DNA of 40,538 bases, from positions 1 through 40,538 of the forward strand of contig CAKVAS010000022.1 in NCBI GenBank assembly GCA_934725015.1. Reading direction: 5' to 3'. Source of the stretch: an uncultured Bacteroidales bacterium. GTDB taxonomy: Bacteria; Bacteroidota; Bacteroidia; Bacteroidales; UBA932. Positions 17,231-25,347 of the stretch are shown here, one piece after another (the stretch's first letter is position 1; the number at the start of each line of letters is the position of its first letter). The translations under genes were made by a program, and so were the position numbers. Under the pieces are notes generated by a model that was given only the letters and a program-made list of their open reading frames with translations, ran no database searches and was not told the DNA's origin.

Positions 17231-18733
17231 CTATTTGATTGAACCTGTCCCCGCGTTGAAGTCGAGGGTGACGGTCTGTCCGGCGTTTACATCCACTCTT
17301 TCAAGGTCTCCGCCTGCGGCACGATACTTAATCTTGCCGTCATAGATGTTGAACTCGCGATGCCACCAGTTTCCGGCCGCAGCGGCAAAGGTTGACTTCG
17401 CATACATACGGATGCCGTTTTCCTTGTCAGATGCAGTTGAGGCCGTCACGGCTGCCGTGAATGTCTTTCCTTCTACCTTGAATGCGTTAGCGCCTTCGTC
17501 CCAGCTGCCGCCGAATGCCGGTCCCATGCCATAGACCTCTGCCTTTGAAACGGTCACGACATTGTTCTTGTAGTCAACCTCAATCATATAGAGGCCCGCT
17601 TCATCGACGAAACAGTTGCCGCCATCGACGGTGTAGCCCGTGTCAGTTCCAAGTCCGGTGAAGTCCTTGCCCCAGTCAGTGTTAATCTGAGAGAACTTGA
17701 AACCGTTTATGTTGTAGCTTTCGCCCTTTTCGTTCTGAGCGGTGCCCTTTGCCTCAAGGTAGCGGATTGCCCAGAATGCACCCGGCTCGGAGTGAGCAGG
17801 AATCATTGCGACAGCGTCGCCTGGGAAAGTCCAGCCGTTGATGCCGTCACCGATGAGGTAGCAGGCCTCCGGAAGGCTTGACTCCTGAGTAAGCGTAACG
17901 CTGTAAGAGAATGAATCGGCAACGGCTCCGGCAGCCGGCTTGTAAGTAAGAACGAGCTTGTAGAGACCGGCCTTCTCGCCTACAGAAATGTTGCCTCCGG
18001 TGTTTGAGAGCTTGCCGTCAGTGACTCCGAGGCTGATTTCCGCCTTGACGATACCGTCTGCATCAAGATTGATTTTCCAGCCGTGGCATGAAGCGAACTT
18101 GAACTCGCCCTTTGCCGGGAAATCCATGTCATTCCATGTGAATGTGATTGTCCCGTCATTGCCGACAGTCTGCTCACCTTCCGTGAAGCCCCAGCCGTTG
18201 CAGCCTCCGCGAACGCCGAAGTCAGCCTTGTGGACGATAATCTGAGCACCCTGCGCGAGGTCACCGTTCTTGTTGTTGTCAAGCACGATGTGGTAGAGGC
18301 CCGTTTCCTTTACCTGCATCTTAGGAGCACTCTCGCCGATGATGAGCTGTCCCTGAAGAATCTTCATGTTAGGGTTGTCAGCGAAATTCTTGCAGTTCGG
18401 GTCGTTCTCGTCGTAGCCGTAGTTCACCTCGGTGAGGTTAGCGCCATAGAACTTCTTGTTTCCGGCACTGTTCTCGATGAGAGCGAATTCCTTTCCGCCC
18501 TGAAGGTAGATGTACTTCTCGAACATACCTGAACGTGCGGTCTTGTCAACCTCGTTCGAGCCTGCGGCCATGGAGTTCTTTGACTCCACCTTGTCAGAGC
18601 CCGTGGCTTCGCCATAGACATAGAATCCGTCAAGGACTACATCGTCGAGGTTAAGCCCGCCCTTGTCCTTGTTGCAGGAAGCGGCCGTCACAAGCAGTGA
18701 CATGGCTGCGATCGCATAGAAAAATCTTTTCAT
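17231..18733 (-). CDS. SusE/SusF-like outer-membrane starch-binding lipoprotein
   Basis: Surface lipoprotein of 500 residues with signal peptide and Cys20 (VTAASC). Repeated beta-sandwich modules in SusE/F style can be seen: GGCNGWGFTEG with FTWNDMDFPAKGEFKFA, then CYLIGDGINGWTFPGD with INGFKFSQINTDW, then FGGSWDEGANAF with a final GNWWHREFNIY. Aromatic residues at these positions usually stack on maltooligosaccharides. It lies 62 bases after susD, as in sus loci, but only one such gene is present where Bacteroides has both SusE and SusF. SusE and SusF cannot be told apart here. Confidence 0.82.
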   Translation of the reverse strand: MKRFFYAIAAMSLLVTAASCNKDKGGLNLDDVVLDGFYVYGEATGSDKVESKNSMAAGSNEVDKTARSGMFEKYIYLQGGKEFALIENSAGNKKFYGANLTEVNYGYDENDPNCKNFADNPNMKILQGQLIIGESAPKMQVKETGLYHIVLDNNKNGDLAQGAQIIVHKADFGVRGGCNGWGFTEGEQTVGNDGTITFTWNDMDFPAKGEFKFASCHGWKINLDADGIVKAEISLGVTDGKLSNTGGNISVGEKAGLYKLVLTYKPAAGAVADSFSYSVTLTQESSLPEACYLIGDGINGWTFPGDAVAMIPAHSEPGAFWAIRYLEAKGTAQNEKGESYNINGFKFSQINTDWGKDFTGLGTDTGYTVDGGNCFVDEAGLYMIEVDYKNNVVTVSKAEVYGMGPAFGGSWDEGANAFKVEGKTFTAAVTASTASDKENGIRMYAKSTFAAAAGNWWHREFNIYDGKIKYRAAGGDLERVDVNAGQTVTLDFNAGTGSIK

Positions 18734-18795
18734 AATCCTGTGTGTTAAAATGTGTTATTAAAGTTTGTATATTGAATCTTTATATTTTCATGATT

Positions 18796-20586
18796 CTACA
18801 GGTTCTCATATCCCGGAGTCTGAGTCCATATTTTCTGGCCGGTGGTCTTGTCAATCAGAGACTTTTCGAGCACGGAATACGGAATCGGGAACCACTTGCG
18901 CACCTCTTCCTTGGCGGTGACATACTGGATGTCGTTGTACTTGCCGTAGCGGATGAGGTCGCGCCTGCGGACCATCTCCCATGTGAACTCGCGCCCGCGC
19001 TCCGCAAGGACATCGTCGAGCGTCCATGAATCAACGTCGCCGTAAGCGTCCCTGAAGGCCTGCTCCGGATTCGAGTCGTAGGCGAAGCTCCTTGCCATGA
19101 GGGTCTTGAAATCAGCGCTTGAGGTCACTGATGAAACCGAGCCCGCGCCTCCCCGGAGCACCGCCTCAATCTTCATCCAGAGCACGTCGGCATAACGGAA
19201 GATGTGGAAGTCGTTCTCGCAGTACTTGTAGGTTCCGGTCTTGTCAAGTTCCCACTTGTTCAGACGAGCGCCGTCGAAGTTGTGGGCGTTCGTGAGGCTT
19301 GACACGCCGACATGAAGCACGGTCGGCGTACCCTTAGGATTATCAGCGTCAACCACGTCCTCGTCCAGATAGAGTTCAGTGGTCGAGCCCTTCTTGTTGA
19401 CCTGTCCGACGAACCAGCCCCAGTTCTTCGTGTTGGAAGTGCCCTGAAGCTCTGTGCCCGGGCCGCGGAGGTCGGAGTTGTAGTAGCCCTTCATCTTGGT
19501 GTTGTCGAAAAGGTCGCTCTCGCTCACGGTCGGGGCGGTCTTCGACTTGAAGAGGTCGAGGAAGGAAGGACGTGCGCAGAAGCCGTTCCATGTGTCGAGG
19601 ACGGTGCCGTAGTAGTACTGGATGCCGTAGTGGTGGGTGTTGTACGGTATGCGGAGCTTGTTCTTGACCTTGCTGTAGTCGTGCTCGTCGTCGGTGAGTC
19701 CGTTCTCGACGATGGAGAATATCGCCTCTTTGCTGTCCTCGTTGAAAAGGGCGAAATTGTGGAAATAGTCCTTCTCAATTGAATATGAGCCCGAATTTAT
19801 GACGGCGTCGCAGCAGCGCACGCAGTTGTCGTAGAAAGAGCCGCTGAACTGCTCGGGCTTCTCCACATTCCTGAACACATTGTCCATCGTGCATCCGAAG
19901 CCCTCGGCGTTGAGGTAGAGACGGGCGAGAAGAGCATACGCGAAGCCCTGGGTCGTGCGCCCGTAGTTAGCCGCACGGTTGGCGTCATTCACGACGGCCA
20001 TGTTCGGGGCGTTCCTCTCAAGCGTGGCGACAAGATGCGACCACACGTCCTGAGGATCCTGAAGCGGGCCGGTGGCCTCCTCGAACTTCTCGGTGTAAGG
20101 GATGCGGCCGAAGCAGTCGAAGAGCTGGTAGAAATAGTAGCTGCGCATGACCTCGACCTCGCCGAGATACTGGGCATAGACAGCCTCGCTCATGGAGGAC
20201 TTGTAGCTGTTCAGAGTGCTGATAATCTGGTTGCAGAGCACGGCCCCGTTGACGGTTATGTTCCAGACCTCCTTGATGGCGTCGCCCCTGTGGTCCCACG
20301 CATGAGTGTTCTGCCTGAGCCAATAGCCGCCGTCGTTCCAGTCGTTTCCGCCGTTTCTCGGAACGCAGAGTCCCTCGTCGGCAGTGGTCGTGACAAGTCC
20401 CCAGTAGCCCCAGTGGTCATGGGTGTATTTCACATTGGCATAAATCTGCCCGACGAGCATCACGACGTTTTCCTCGTTGGTCATCATGTCCTCCACGGTA
20501 GGGTTGCCGTAGTTCACCTCATCGAGCATATTGCAGGACGAGAGCGCGAGGAGTGCCGCTGCAAGTGAATATATAATCTTTTTCAT
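18796..20586 (-). CDS. susD: SusD/RagB family glycan-binding lipoprotein
   Basis: Outer-membrane lipoprotein that forms the lid of the SusC transporter and captures starch oligosaccharides. It has 596 residues, with lipobox ALSSC (Cys18). Helical TPR-like regions include GEVEVMRSYYFYQLFDCFGRIPY and FAYALLARLYLNAEGF. The C-terminal SusD signature is also present (DDVLAERGREFTWEMVRRRDLIRYG, and a final WFPIPYSVLEKS). Genuine SusD is slightly shorter, about 550 residues. It starts 9 bases after susC, as is usual for the pair. The starch assignment rests on the adjoining GH13 enzymes. Confidence 0.92.
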   Translation of the reverse strand: MKKIIYSLAAALLALSSCNMLDEVNYGNPTVEDMMTNEENVVMLVGQIYANVKYTHDHWGYWGLVTTTADEGLCVPRNGGNDWNDGGYWLRQNTHAWDHRGDAIKEVWNITVNGAVLCNQIISTLNSYKSSMSEAVYAQYLGEVEVMRSYYFYQLFDCFGRIPYTEKFEEATGPLQDPQDVWSHLVATLERNAPNMAVVNDANRAANYGRTTQGFAYALLARLYLNAEGFGCTMDNVFRNVEKPEQFSGSFYDNCVRCCDAVINSGSYSIEKDYFHNFALFNEDSKEAIFSIVENGLTDDEHDYSKVKNKLRIPYNTHHYGIQYYYGTVLDTWNGFCARPSFLDLFKSKTAPTVSESDLFDNTKMKGYYNSDLRGPGTELQGTSNTKNWGWFVGQVNKKGSTTELYLDEDVVDADNPKGTPTVLHVGVSSLTNAHNFDGARLNKWELDKTGTYKYCENDFHIFRYADVLWMKIEAVLRGGAGSVSSVTSSADFKTLMARSFAYDSNPEQAFRDAYGDVDSWTLDDVLAERGREFTWEMVRRRDLIRYGKYNDIQYVTAKEEVRKWFPIPYSVLEKSLIDKTTGQKIWTQTPGYENL

Positions 20587-20595
20587 CTTCCGTTA

Positions 20596-23565
20596 CTATT
20601 TGAATGATATGTTAACTCCGAGGAGCACCGTGGCCACGGTCGGATAGAAATCACAGTAGTCGATGCCGGAACTCCACACGCTCGTGGTGTTCACCTCCGG
20701 ATCCTGTCCGCTGTAGGCGGTAAGCGTCGCGAGGTTCTGTCCGGTGACATAGACGCGCAGGTTGTCGATGAGGCTCGTCTCCCTGAACCTGAAGCTGTAG
20801 CCTATCGTGAGGTTGTCAATCTTGAGGTAGGAACCGTTCTCAAGGTAGTAGTCGGAGAACTGCTCCTTGTTGGCATAGACGACCCCGTCCTTTGCCTTCA
20901 CGTCCTTCATGAAGATGTTGTCGGCGGCCATCGCCCTCGGGCCGTAAGCCCAGCGGGTGAGGTTGAGAATCTTGTTGCCGACCACGCCGCGAAGGAAGAT
21001 GGAGAAGTCGAAGTTCTTGTATCTCACGGAGTTGTTCCATCCGAAGGTGAACCAGGGCTGGGCGTTCCCGATTACCTGACGGTAGCCCTCGGCGGCTCCG
21101 GCCCCATCGACGACTCCGCCGGCCGGAGTTGAGTAGTACCATGTCCCGTCCTTGATTCCGAGGAACTTGTAGCCGTAGAACGCGCCCACGGACTGGCCCT
21201 CGACGAGAATCTGCGTGTTGGTGTTCATGATTCCGTTCTCGCCGACGCTGCCGGAGGTCGTCTCCTTATAGTTGAAGCCCTTTGACGGGTCGGAAAGCCT
21301 GGTGATGACGTTGTGGTTCCACGAAACCGTCGGCGTGGTGGTCCATGTCCAGTCCTTTGTCTTTACCGGGACACCGCTTACCGCGAGCTCGACGCCGTAG
21401 CTGTCCATCTGTCCGGCATTGGCGAGGAGGGTGTGGTACTGATACGGAGGGGTAGGCACCTCATAGTCCCAGAGAAGGTCGCGGGTCTGACGGAAATAGG
21501 CGTCGAAGCTTCCGTAGAGACGGTTGTCAAGGAAGGCGAAGTCCAGACCGAGGTTGTACTCGTATTTCTTCTCCCAGCGGAGGTCAGGGTTCACGTTCTG
21601 CGCGACGCCGTAGGTATAGACATACTTGCCGTTGTACCAGAATGTTCCGTTGTTGGAGAGCATGGCCACCGAGCGGAGGTCAGAGCCGAGGTTGTTGCCG
21701 GTGACGCCGAATCCGAGACGGAGCTTCAGGTCATTGACTCCCTTCACGCCCTGCATGAAGTCCTCTCCGGTGATGCGCCAGCCGAGGCTGACTGCCGGGA
21801 ACCATCCCCACTTGTTGTTCGCGCCGAAGCGTGAGGAACCCTCGCGGCGGATTGAAACTGAGGCGAGATACTTGTCGGAGTAGTTGTAGTTCGCCCTCGC
21901 GAAGAAGGCGGCGAGAGTGTTGGAGTTGCGGGACGAGCTTGCCTTGAGGTAGGTCTTGGTCGCGTCGCCGTTGCCGATCTGATAGTACTTCATGGCCTCG
22001 GTCGGGAAGCCCTTGTTCTCCACCGACATCTCGTCATAGAGGAAGTTCTGGTAGGAGAATCCGGCCACGGCCGCGATGTTGTGCCTGCCGAAGCTGTGGG
22101 CATAGTCCGCCGTAACCTCGAAGAGCCTGTTGAAGTTCCTGTCCGTGCTCCTGCCCGCCTTGCCGGAAGCATCCACGTCTGTGGTTATCTGCTTGTTGGC
22201 CCAGTAGCTCGCGTTGTCGCCCTCCTCGAAGGCTCCGAAGGCGTTAATCTTGAGACCCTCGACCGGAAGGATGTTCAGAGTGGCCTTGAGGGAGCCTCGG
22301 AAATAGTTTCCGGTCTGGTAGGACTCCTTCTGGTTCATGTTCTCTACAGGGTTGCTCACGCCGGTTCCCTGCGGTTTGTAGTAGCCTGAGACCGTGGTCG
22401 GGTCGTAAATCGGGATGGTAGGGTTGAGAATCGCCGCCTGCTTGAAGTCGCCGCAGAAGTAGTCGTTGCGGTAGTGCATATAGGAGAAGTCGTAGTTGAG
22501 GTCAAGCCAGCCCCTGAGAGCCTTCTGCGACGCCGCAATCTTGGCTATGATTTCGTTCCTCTCGTTGTTGCGGGCGATTCCCTGGGCGTCCTTGTAGTTC
22601 ACGGATGCGCGGTAGCTGAACTTGCTTGAAGAACCCGTGACAGCAAGGTTGTGGTTATGCGTGAACGCCGCCTTTCTCGTGATTTCGGCCATCCAGTCGG
22701 TCTGATATGGGTTGCCGTTCTCGTCGGTGAGCACGGTCGGGGTAATCTTGCCGCCGGAAATCTCCGAAAGGTTAACGAACTCCTCCGGCGTGGCCATGCC
22801 GGTCTTACCGTTGCGCATTGAGACGGAAGCATATCCGGAATACTCGACACGGGTCACGGCCTTCTCGCTGAAGTTGTCGCCGCGCTTGGTGGTGATGATA
22901 ATCACGCCGTTGGTACCTCTGGTTCCGTAAATCGCAGCCGCCGAACCGTCCTTGAGAACGTCCATGGAGGCAATCTCGTCAGGGGAGATGTTGTCGATGC
23001 TGCTGACAGGAACGCCGTCAACGATGTAGAGCGGGGACGTTCCGGCACCCTTGTCGAGAGTTGAGAAGCCTCGAATCTGCACGTTGAAGCCTGTGCTGGT
23101 CGGGTCGCTGGTAGTGCGGCTGATGTTAAGCCCGGCAACCTTGCCCTGAAGAAGTCCTATCGGGCTGGTCTTCACGCCGGCGTTGAAGTCCTCTGCCTTG
23201 ACGGAGGCGACGGAACCGGTGACTTCCTTCTTCTTCTGGGAGCCGTAGCCGATTGCGACGGCCTCTTCGAGGAAGACGCTGTCCTCCTTCAGAACGACGG
23301 TCGCCGGCACCTCGGACGCCTTGAAGGTCACGGTGGTGTAGCCCATGCAGCTGAATTCGACGATGGTCTCCGCAGATGCGACGGTGAGCGCGTAGTCTCC
23401 GTCAACTCCGGTGGAAACGCCGTTGGACGTGCCCTGTTCGATGACAGTGGCGCCTATGACAGGACCGGTCGCGTCGGTCACGACGCCCTTCACCTCAAAG
23501 CCCGTCTGGGCCGAGAGCGAGAGCGCGGAGGCGAGGCCTGCCAAAACCATGATTATACGTTTCAT
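20596..23565 (-). CDS. susC: SusC/RagA family TonB-linked outer-membrane transporter
   Basis: TonB-dependent receptor that imports maltooligosaccharides across the outer membrane with SusD. It starts at the ATG at 23565, giving signal peptide MKRIIMVLAGLASALSLSAQ and a 989-residue protein; a frame open further upstream runs into the MFS gene and is not real. The order is an N-terminal carboxypeptidase-regulatory-like domain (FEVKGVVTDATGPVIGATV, about 22-105), a plug with the SusC signature (PLYIVDGVPV and MDVLKDGSAAAIYGTRGTNGVI), and a 22-strand barrel ending VLLGVNISFK. Length is close to Bacteroides SusC. It lies 17 bases after the MFS transporter gene. Confidence 0.93.
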   Translation of the reverse strand: MKRIIMVLAGLASALSLSAQTGFEVKGVVTDATGPVIGATVIEQGTSNGVSTGVDGDYALTVASAETIVEFSCMGYTTVTFKASEVPATVVLKEDSVFLEEAVAIGYGSQKKKEVTGSVASVKAEDFNAGVKTSPIGLLQGKVAGLNISRTTSDPTSTGFNVQIRGFSTLDKGAGTSPLYIVDGVPVSSIDNISPDEIASMDVLKDGSAAAIYGTRGTNGVIIITTKRGDNFSEKAVTRVEYSGYASVSMRNGKTGMATPEEFVNLSEISGGKITPTVLTDENGNPYQTDWMAEITRKAAFTHNHNLAVTGSSSKFSYRASVNYKDAQGIARNNERNEIIAKIAASQKALRGWLDLNYDFSYMHYRNDYFCGDFKQAAILNPTIPIYDPTTVSGYYKPQGTGVSNPVENMNQKESYQTGNYFRGSLKATLNILPVEGLKINAFGAFEEGDNASYWANKQITTDVDASGKAGRSTDRNFNRLFEVTADYAHSFGRHNIAAVAGFSYQNFLYDEMSVENKGFPTEAMKYYQIGNGDATKTYLKASSSRNSNTLAAFFARANYNYSDKYLASVSIRREGSSRFGANNKWGWFPAVSLGWRITGEDFMQGVKGVNDLKLRLGFGVTGNNLGSDLRSVAMLSNNGTFWYNGKYVYTYGVAQNVNPDLRWEKKYEYNLGLDFAFLDNRLYGSFDAYFRQTRDLLWDYEVPTPPYQYHTLLANAGQMDSYGVELAVSGVPVKTKDWTWTTTPTVSWNHNVITRLSDPSKGFNYKETTSGSVGENGIMNTNTQILVEGQSVGAFYGYKFLGIKDGTWYYSTPAGGVVDGAGAAEGYRQVIGNAQPWFTFGWNNSVRYKNFDFSIFLRGVVGNKILNLTRWAYGPRAMAADNIFMKDVKAKDGVVYANKEQFSDYYLENGSYLKIDNLTIGYSFRFRETSLIDNLRVYVTGQNLATLTAYSGQDPEVNTTSVWSSGIDYCDFYPTVATVLLGVNISFK

Positions 23566-23582
23566 TGTATCTGTTTTTATGA

Positions 23583-25010
23583 TTAGTTCATATCTGTCTC
23601 CCCGCCGTCGCGCCTGTCCCTGATGAACGCCACGCTGACGGCCGCGCAGAGCATCAGCGCTCCGGCGAGGGCGAGCATGGCGACGGCATTGCCGCCAAAG
23701 ACGTACTTGACTATGACCCCGCCGAGAAGTCCCATGCAAATCTGCGGGATGACAATCGTGAAGTTGAAGATTCCCATGTATGCCCCGGCGCTGTTCGCGT
23801 CAATCGCACGGGAAAGTATTGAATAGGGCATCGCGAGTATGCCGGCCCACGCGATTCCGATGCCGACCATAGGGAGCATCAGGAGGTACTGGTTATGGAG
23901 CAGCGAAAGCCCGAGGAAGCCGAGCGCGCCGCAGGCGAGGGTGGCCGCATAGACGGTCTTGTTGCCGTAGCGGTTGGCAATCTGCGTCATGAACAGGGCT
24001 ATGATGCAGGCCGGAACGGGATAGACGGCGTTGAGGACGCCGACCCACGTGGCCGTGGCGCCTTCGGCGAGAACCGCGCCGGAATTGTCCGTGACGACCC
24101 CGGTGATTGCCGGCTTGAGGTAGTTCCACATGAGGAACAGCGCCGCCCATGAGAAGAACTGCGTCACGCCGAGCTGGAGCATCACCTTGGGCGTGCCCTT
24201 GAGAAGCTGAATGAAACCGGTCTTGGGAGCGGCGGCAGCCGCCTCGGAAGCAGTTTGGGCAGTCCTGTCTGCAACAGCGTCGGAGGAAACTGTCGAAGCG
24301 GCCTGTTCGCCGACTGTCCGGGGGCTTTCCGAACTGTCTGAAGTCCCGTTATAGAGAGCGAATTCCTTAGGAGGATATTCCTTGACCTTAAATGATGTTA
24401 CAAGGACGGAGGCTAACAGTATTGCCCCCCCCAGGTAGTATGAGTACGCGATGTGGTCGGAGACATGACCCTCCTCGGCCGTGTCGCTGACCCCGCACCA
24501 TGTCATGACAAGAGGGAGAAGCGCCCCCACGACGGCTCCGAGGTTAATCAGAAGTGTCTGAACCACAAATCCTTCGGTTTTCTGACTATCATCGAGCATA
24601 TCCGTGACGAGCGCCCTGAACGGCTGCATCGTGACGTTGAAGGAAAGGTCCATGAAGAGGAAGATGAGCGCCCCCATCGCAAGCGGGGCGAAGGCAAGCA
24701 GCTTCGGGCAGTTCGGCATGAGCACGAGGGCGAGCGCCGAGATTATCGCGCCCGCAAGTATGAACGGGATGCGCCTGCCGAGCCTCGTCCATGTCTTGTC
24801 GGAGAACATGCCGACTATCGGCTGCACGATGAGCCCGGCAATGGGGGCCGCGAGCCAGAAGTAGCTGAGCGAGCCGAGGTCCGCGCCGAAGGACTGGAGT
24901 ATGGTCGATGTGTTGGAGTTCTGAAGCGAGTATCCGATCTGGACGCCCATGAAGCCGAAGCTGAGGTTCCAGATCTGCCAAAAGGACAATTTTGGTTTGG
25001 ACGATTTCAT
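23583..25010 (-). CDS. MFS sugar transporter, SLC45-like, probable maltose uptake
   Basis: Inner-membrane major facilitator of 475 residues with about 12 membrane segments. FMGVQIGYSLQNSNTS near the start and the loop FSDKTWTRLGRRIPFILAG (between segments 2 and 3) are typical of the SLC45/GPH-like sugar transporters in Bacteroidota, which are often called maltose transporters. A Ser/Ala/Thr-rich central loop (about 218-270) joins the two halves. It is the promoter-proximal gene of the sus-like cluster, so it should take maltose or maltotriose from the periplasm into the cytoplasm, where MalQ could act. Substrate is inferred from context. Confidence 0.8.
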   Translation of the reverse strand: MKSSKPKLSFWQIWNLSFGFMGVQIGYSLQNSNTSTILQSFGADLGSLSYFWLAAPIAGLIVQPIVGMFSDKTWTRLGRRIPFILAGAIISALALVLMPNCPKLLAFAPLAMGALIFLFMDLSFNVTMQPFRALVTDMLDDSQKTEGFVVQTLLINLGAVVGALLPLVMTWCGVSDTAEEGHVSDHIAYSYYLGGAILLASVLVTSFKVKEYPPKEFALYNGTSDSSESPRTVGEQAASTVSSDAVADRTAQTASEAAAAAPKTGFIQLLKGTPKVMLQLGVTQFFSWAALFLMWNYLKPAITGVVTDNSGAVLAEGATATWVGVLNAVYPVPACIIALFMTQIANRYGNKTVYAATLACGALGFLGLSLLHNQYLLMLPMVGIGIAWAGILAMPYSILSRAIDANSAGAYMGIFNFTIVIPQICMGLLGGVIVKYVFGGNAVAMLALAGALMLCAAVSVAFIRDRRDGGETDMN

Positions 25011-25034
25011 TCCGTGGTCAGTTTATGTCGTTAC

Positions 25035-25049
25035 AATCGTTAAACGATT
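25035..25049. promoter_or_regulatory. 15-bp palindrome in the leader of the sus-like cluster
   Basis: AATCGTT-A-AACGATT is a perfect palindrome 25 bases before the MFS start codon. It could be an operator for a dimeric repressor or a 5' UTR hairpin. It lies downstream of the putative -7 element. Confidence 0.4.
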
Positions 25050-25085
25050 TTCGTGTTTTTGTTATAATTGTGTCATTAACTGATG

Positions 25086-25093
25086 CGAATATA
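25086..25093 (-). promoter_or_regulatory. Possible -7 element of the sus-like cluster
   Basis: TATATTCG on the minus strand differs by one base from TAnnTTTG. No good -33 TTTG lies 19-21 bases upstream, as expected of an activator-dependent promoter. Transcription would start near 25079, placing the three direct repeats about 50, 70 and 90 bases upstream. Confidence 0.35.
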
Positions 25094-25126
25094 TGAATTT
25101 TATAAATATAATATGGTATATCCGCT

Positions 25127-25177
25127 GACGAACGGGCGATATATGCGGACGAACGGCAAGTTTTCGGCGACGAATGA
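25127..25177 (-). promoter_or_regulatory. Three direct repeats at 21-bp spacing, candidate LytTR binding sites
   Basis: GACGAACGG at 25127-25135 and 25148-25156 and GACGAATGA at 25169-25177 are exactly 21 bases apart, two helical turns. Read on the minus strand, the first two give GTT-flanked 9-mers (GCCGTTCGT, CCCGTTCGT). These fit the known LytTR pattern of [TA][AC][CA]GTTN[AG][TA] repeats separated by 12-13 bases in all but the first position. They lie in the region between the sus-like cluster and the divergent genes for a LytS-type kinase and a LytTR regulator. Binding is inferred. Confidence 0.6.
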
Positions 25178-25223
25178 AACGATATTCACGGATTTTTCCT
25201 AACTTGCAGGCATTAAGTCAAGC

Positions 25224-25292
25224 GCGGAAACATTTACCAAGCATTAGCGGAAACGCTTACTGATACTGAGTAATCGCGGAAACGCTTACTGA
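25224..25292. repeat. Direct repeats GCGGAAACGCTTACTGA upstream of the LytS-type kinase
   Basis: Two exact 17-bp copies (25247-25263 and 25276-25292) and a shorter relative (GCGGAAAC at 25224-25231). Each carries AGCG-GAAA-CGCT or a close variant, a small stem with a GAAA loop. They may be operators for the kinase gene or remnants of a repeat. Together with the 21-bp repeats and the dispersed repeat at 25309, they account for most of the 337-base gap between the divergent genes. Confidence 0.5.
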
Positions 25293-25308
25293 CCACCACA
25301 AGGAAGCT

Positions 25309-25337
25309 GTCATCTCGAACGCAGTGAGAGATCTTTA
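25309..25337 (+). repeat. Dispersed repeat copy before the LytS-type kinase gene
   Basis: GTCATCTCGAACGCAGTGAG followed by AGATCTTTA. Related copies lie at 14814, 37051 and 37074, with inverted relatives at 14349 and 29675. It ends 10 bases before the kinase start codon, so it would form part of the leader. Confidence 0.7.
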
Positions 25338-25347
25338 AGCGACAGAA

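Noticed and set aside
23566..23739. 58-codon N-terminal extension of SusC
   Set aside because: It overlaps the MFS gene in another frame. A standard signal peptide starts at 23565.
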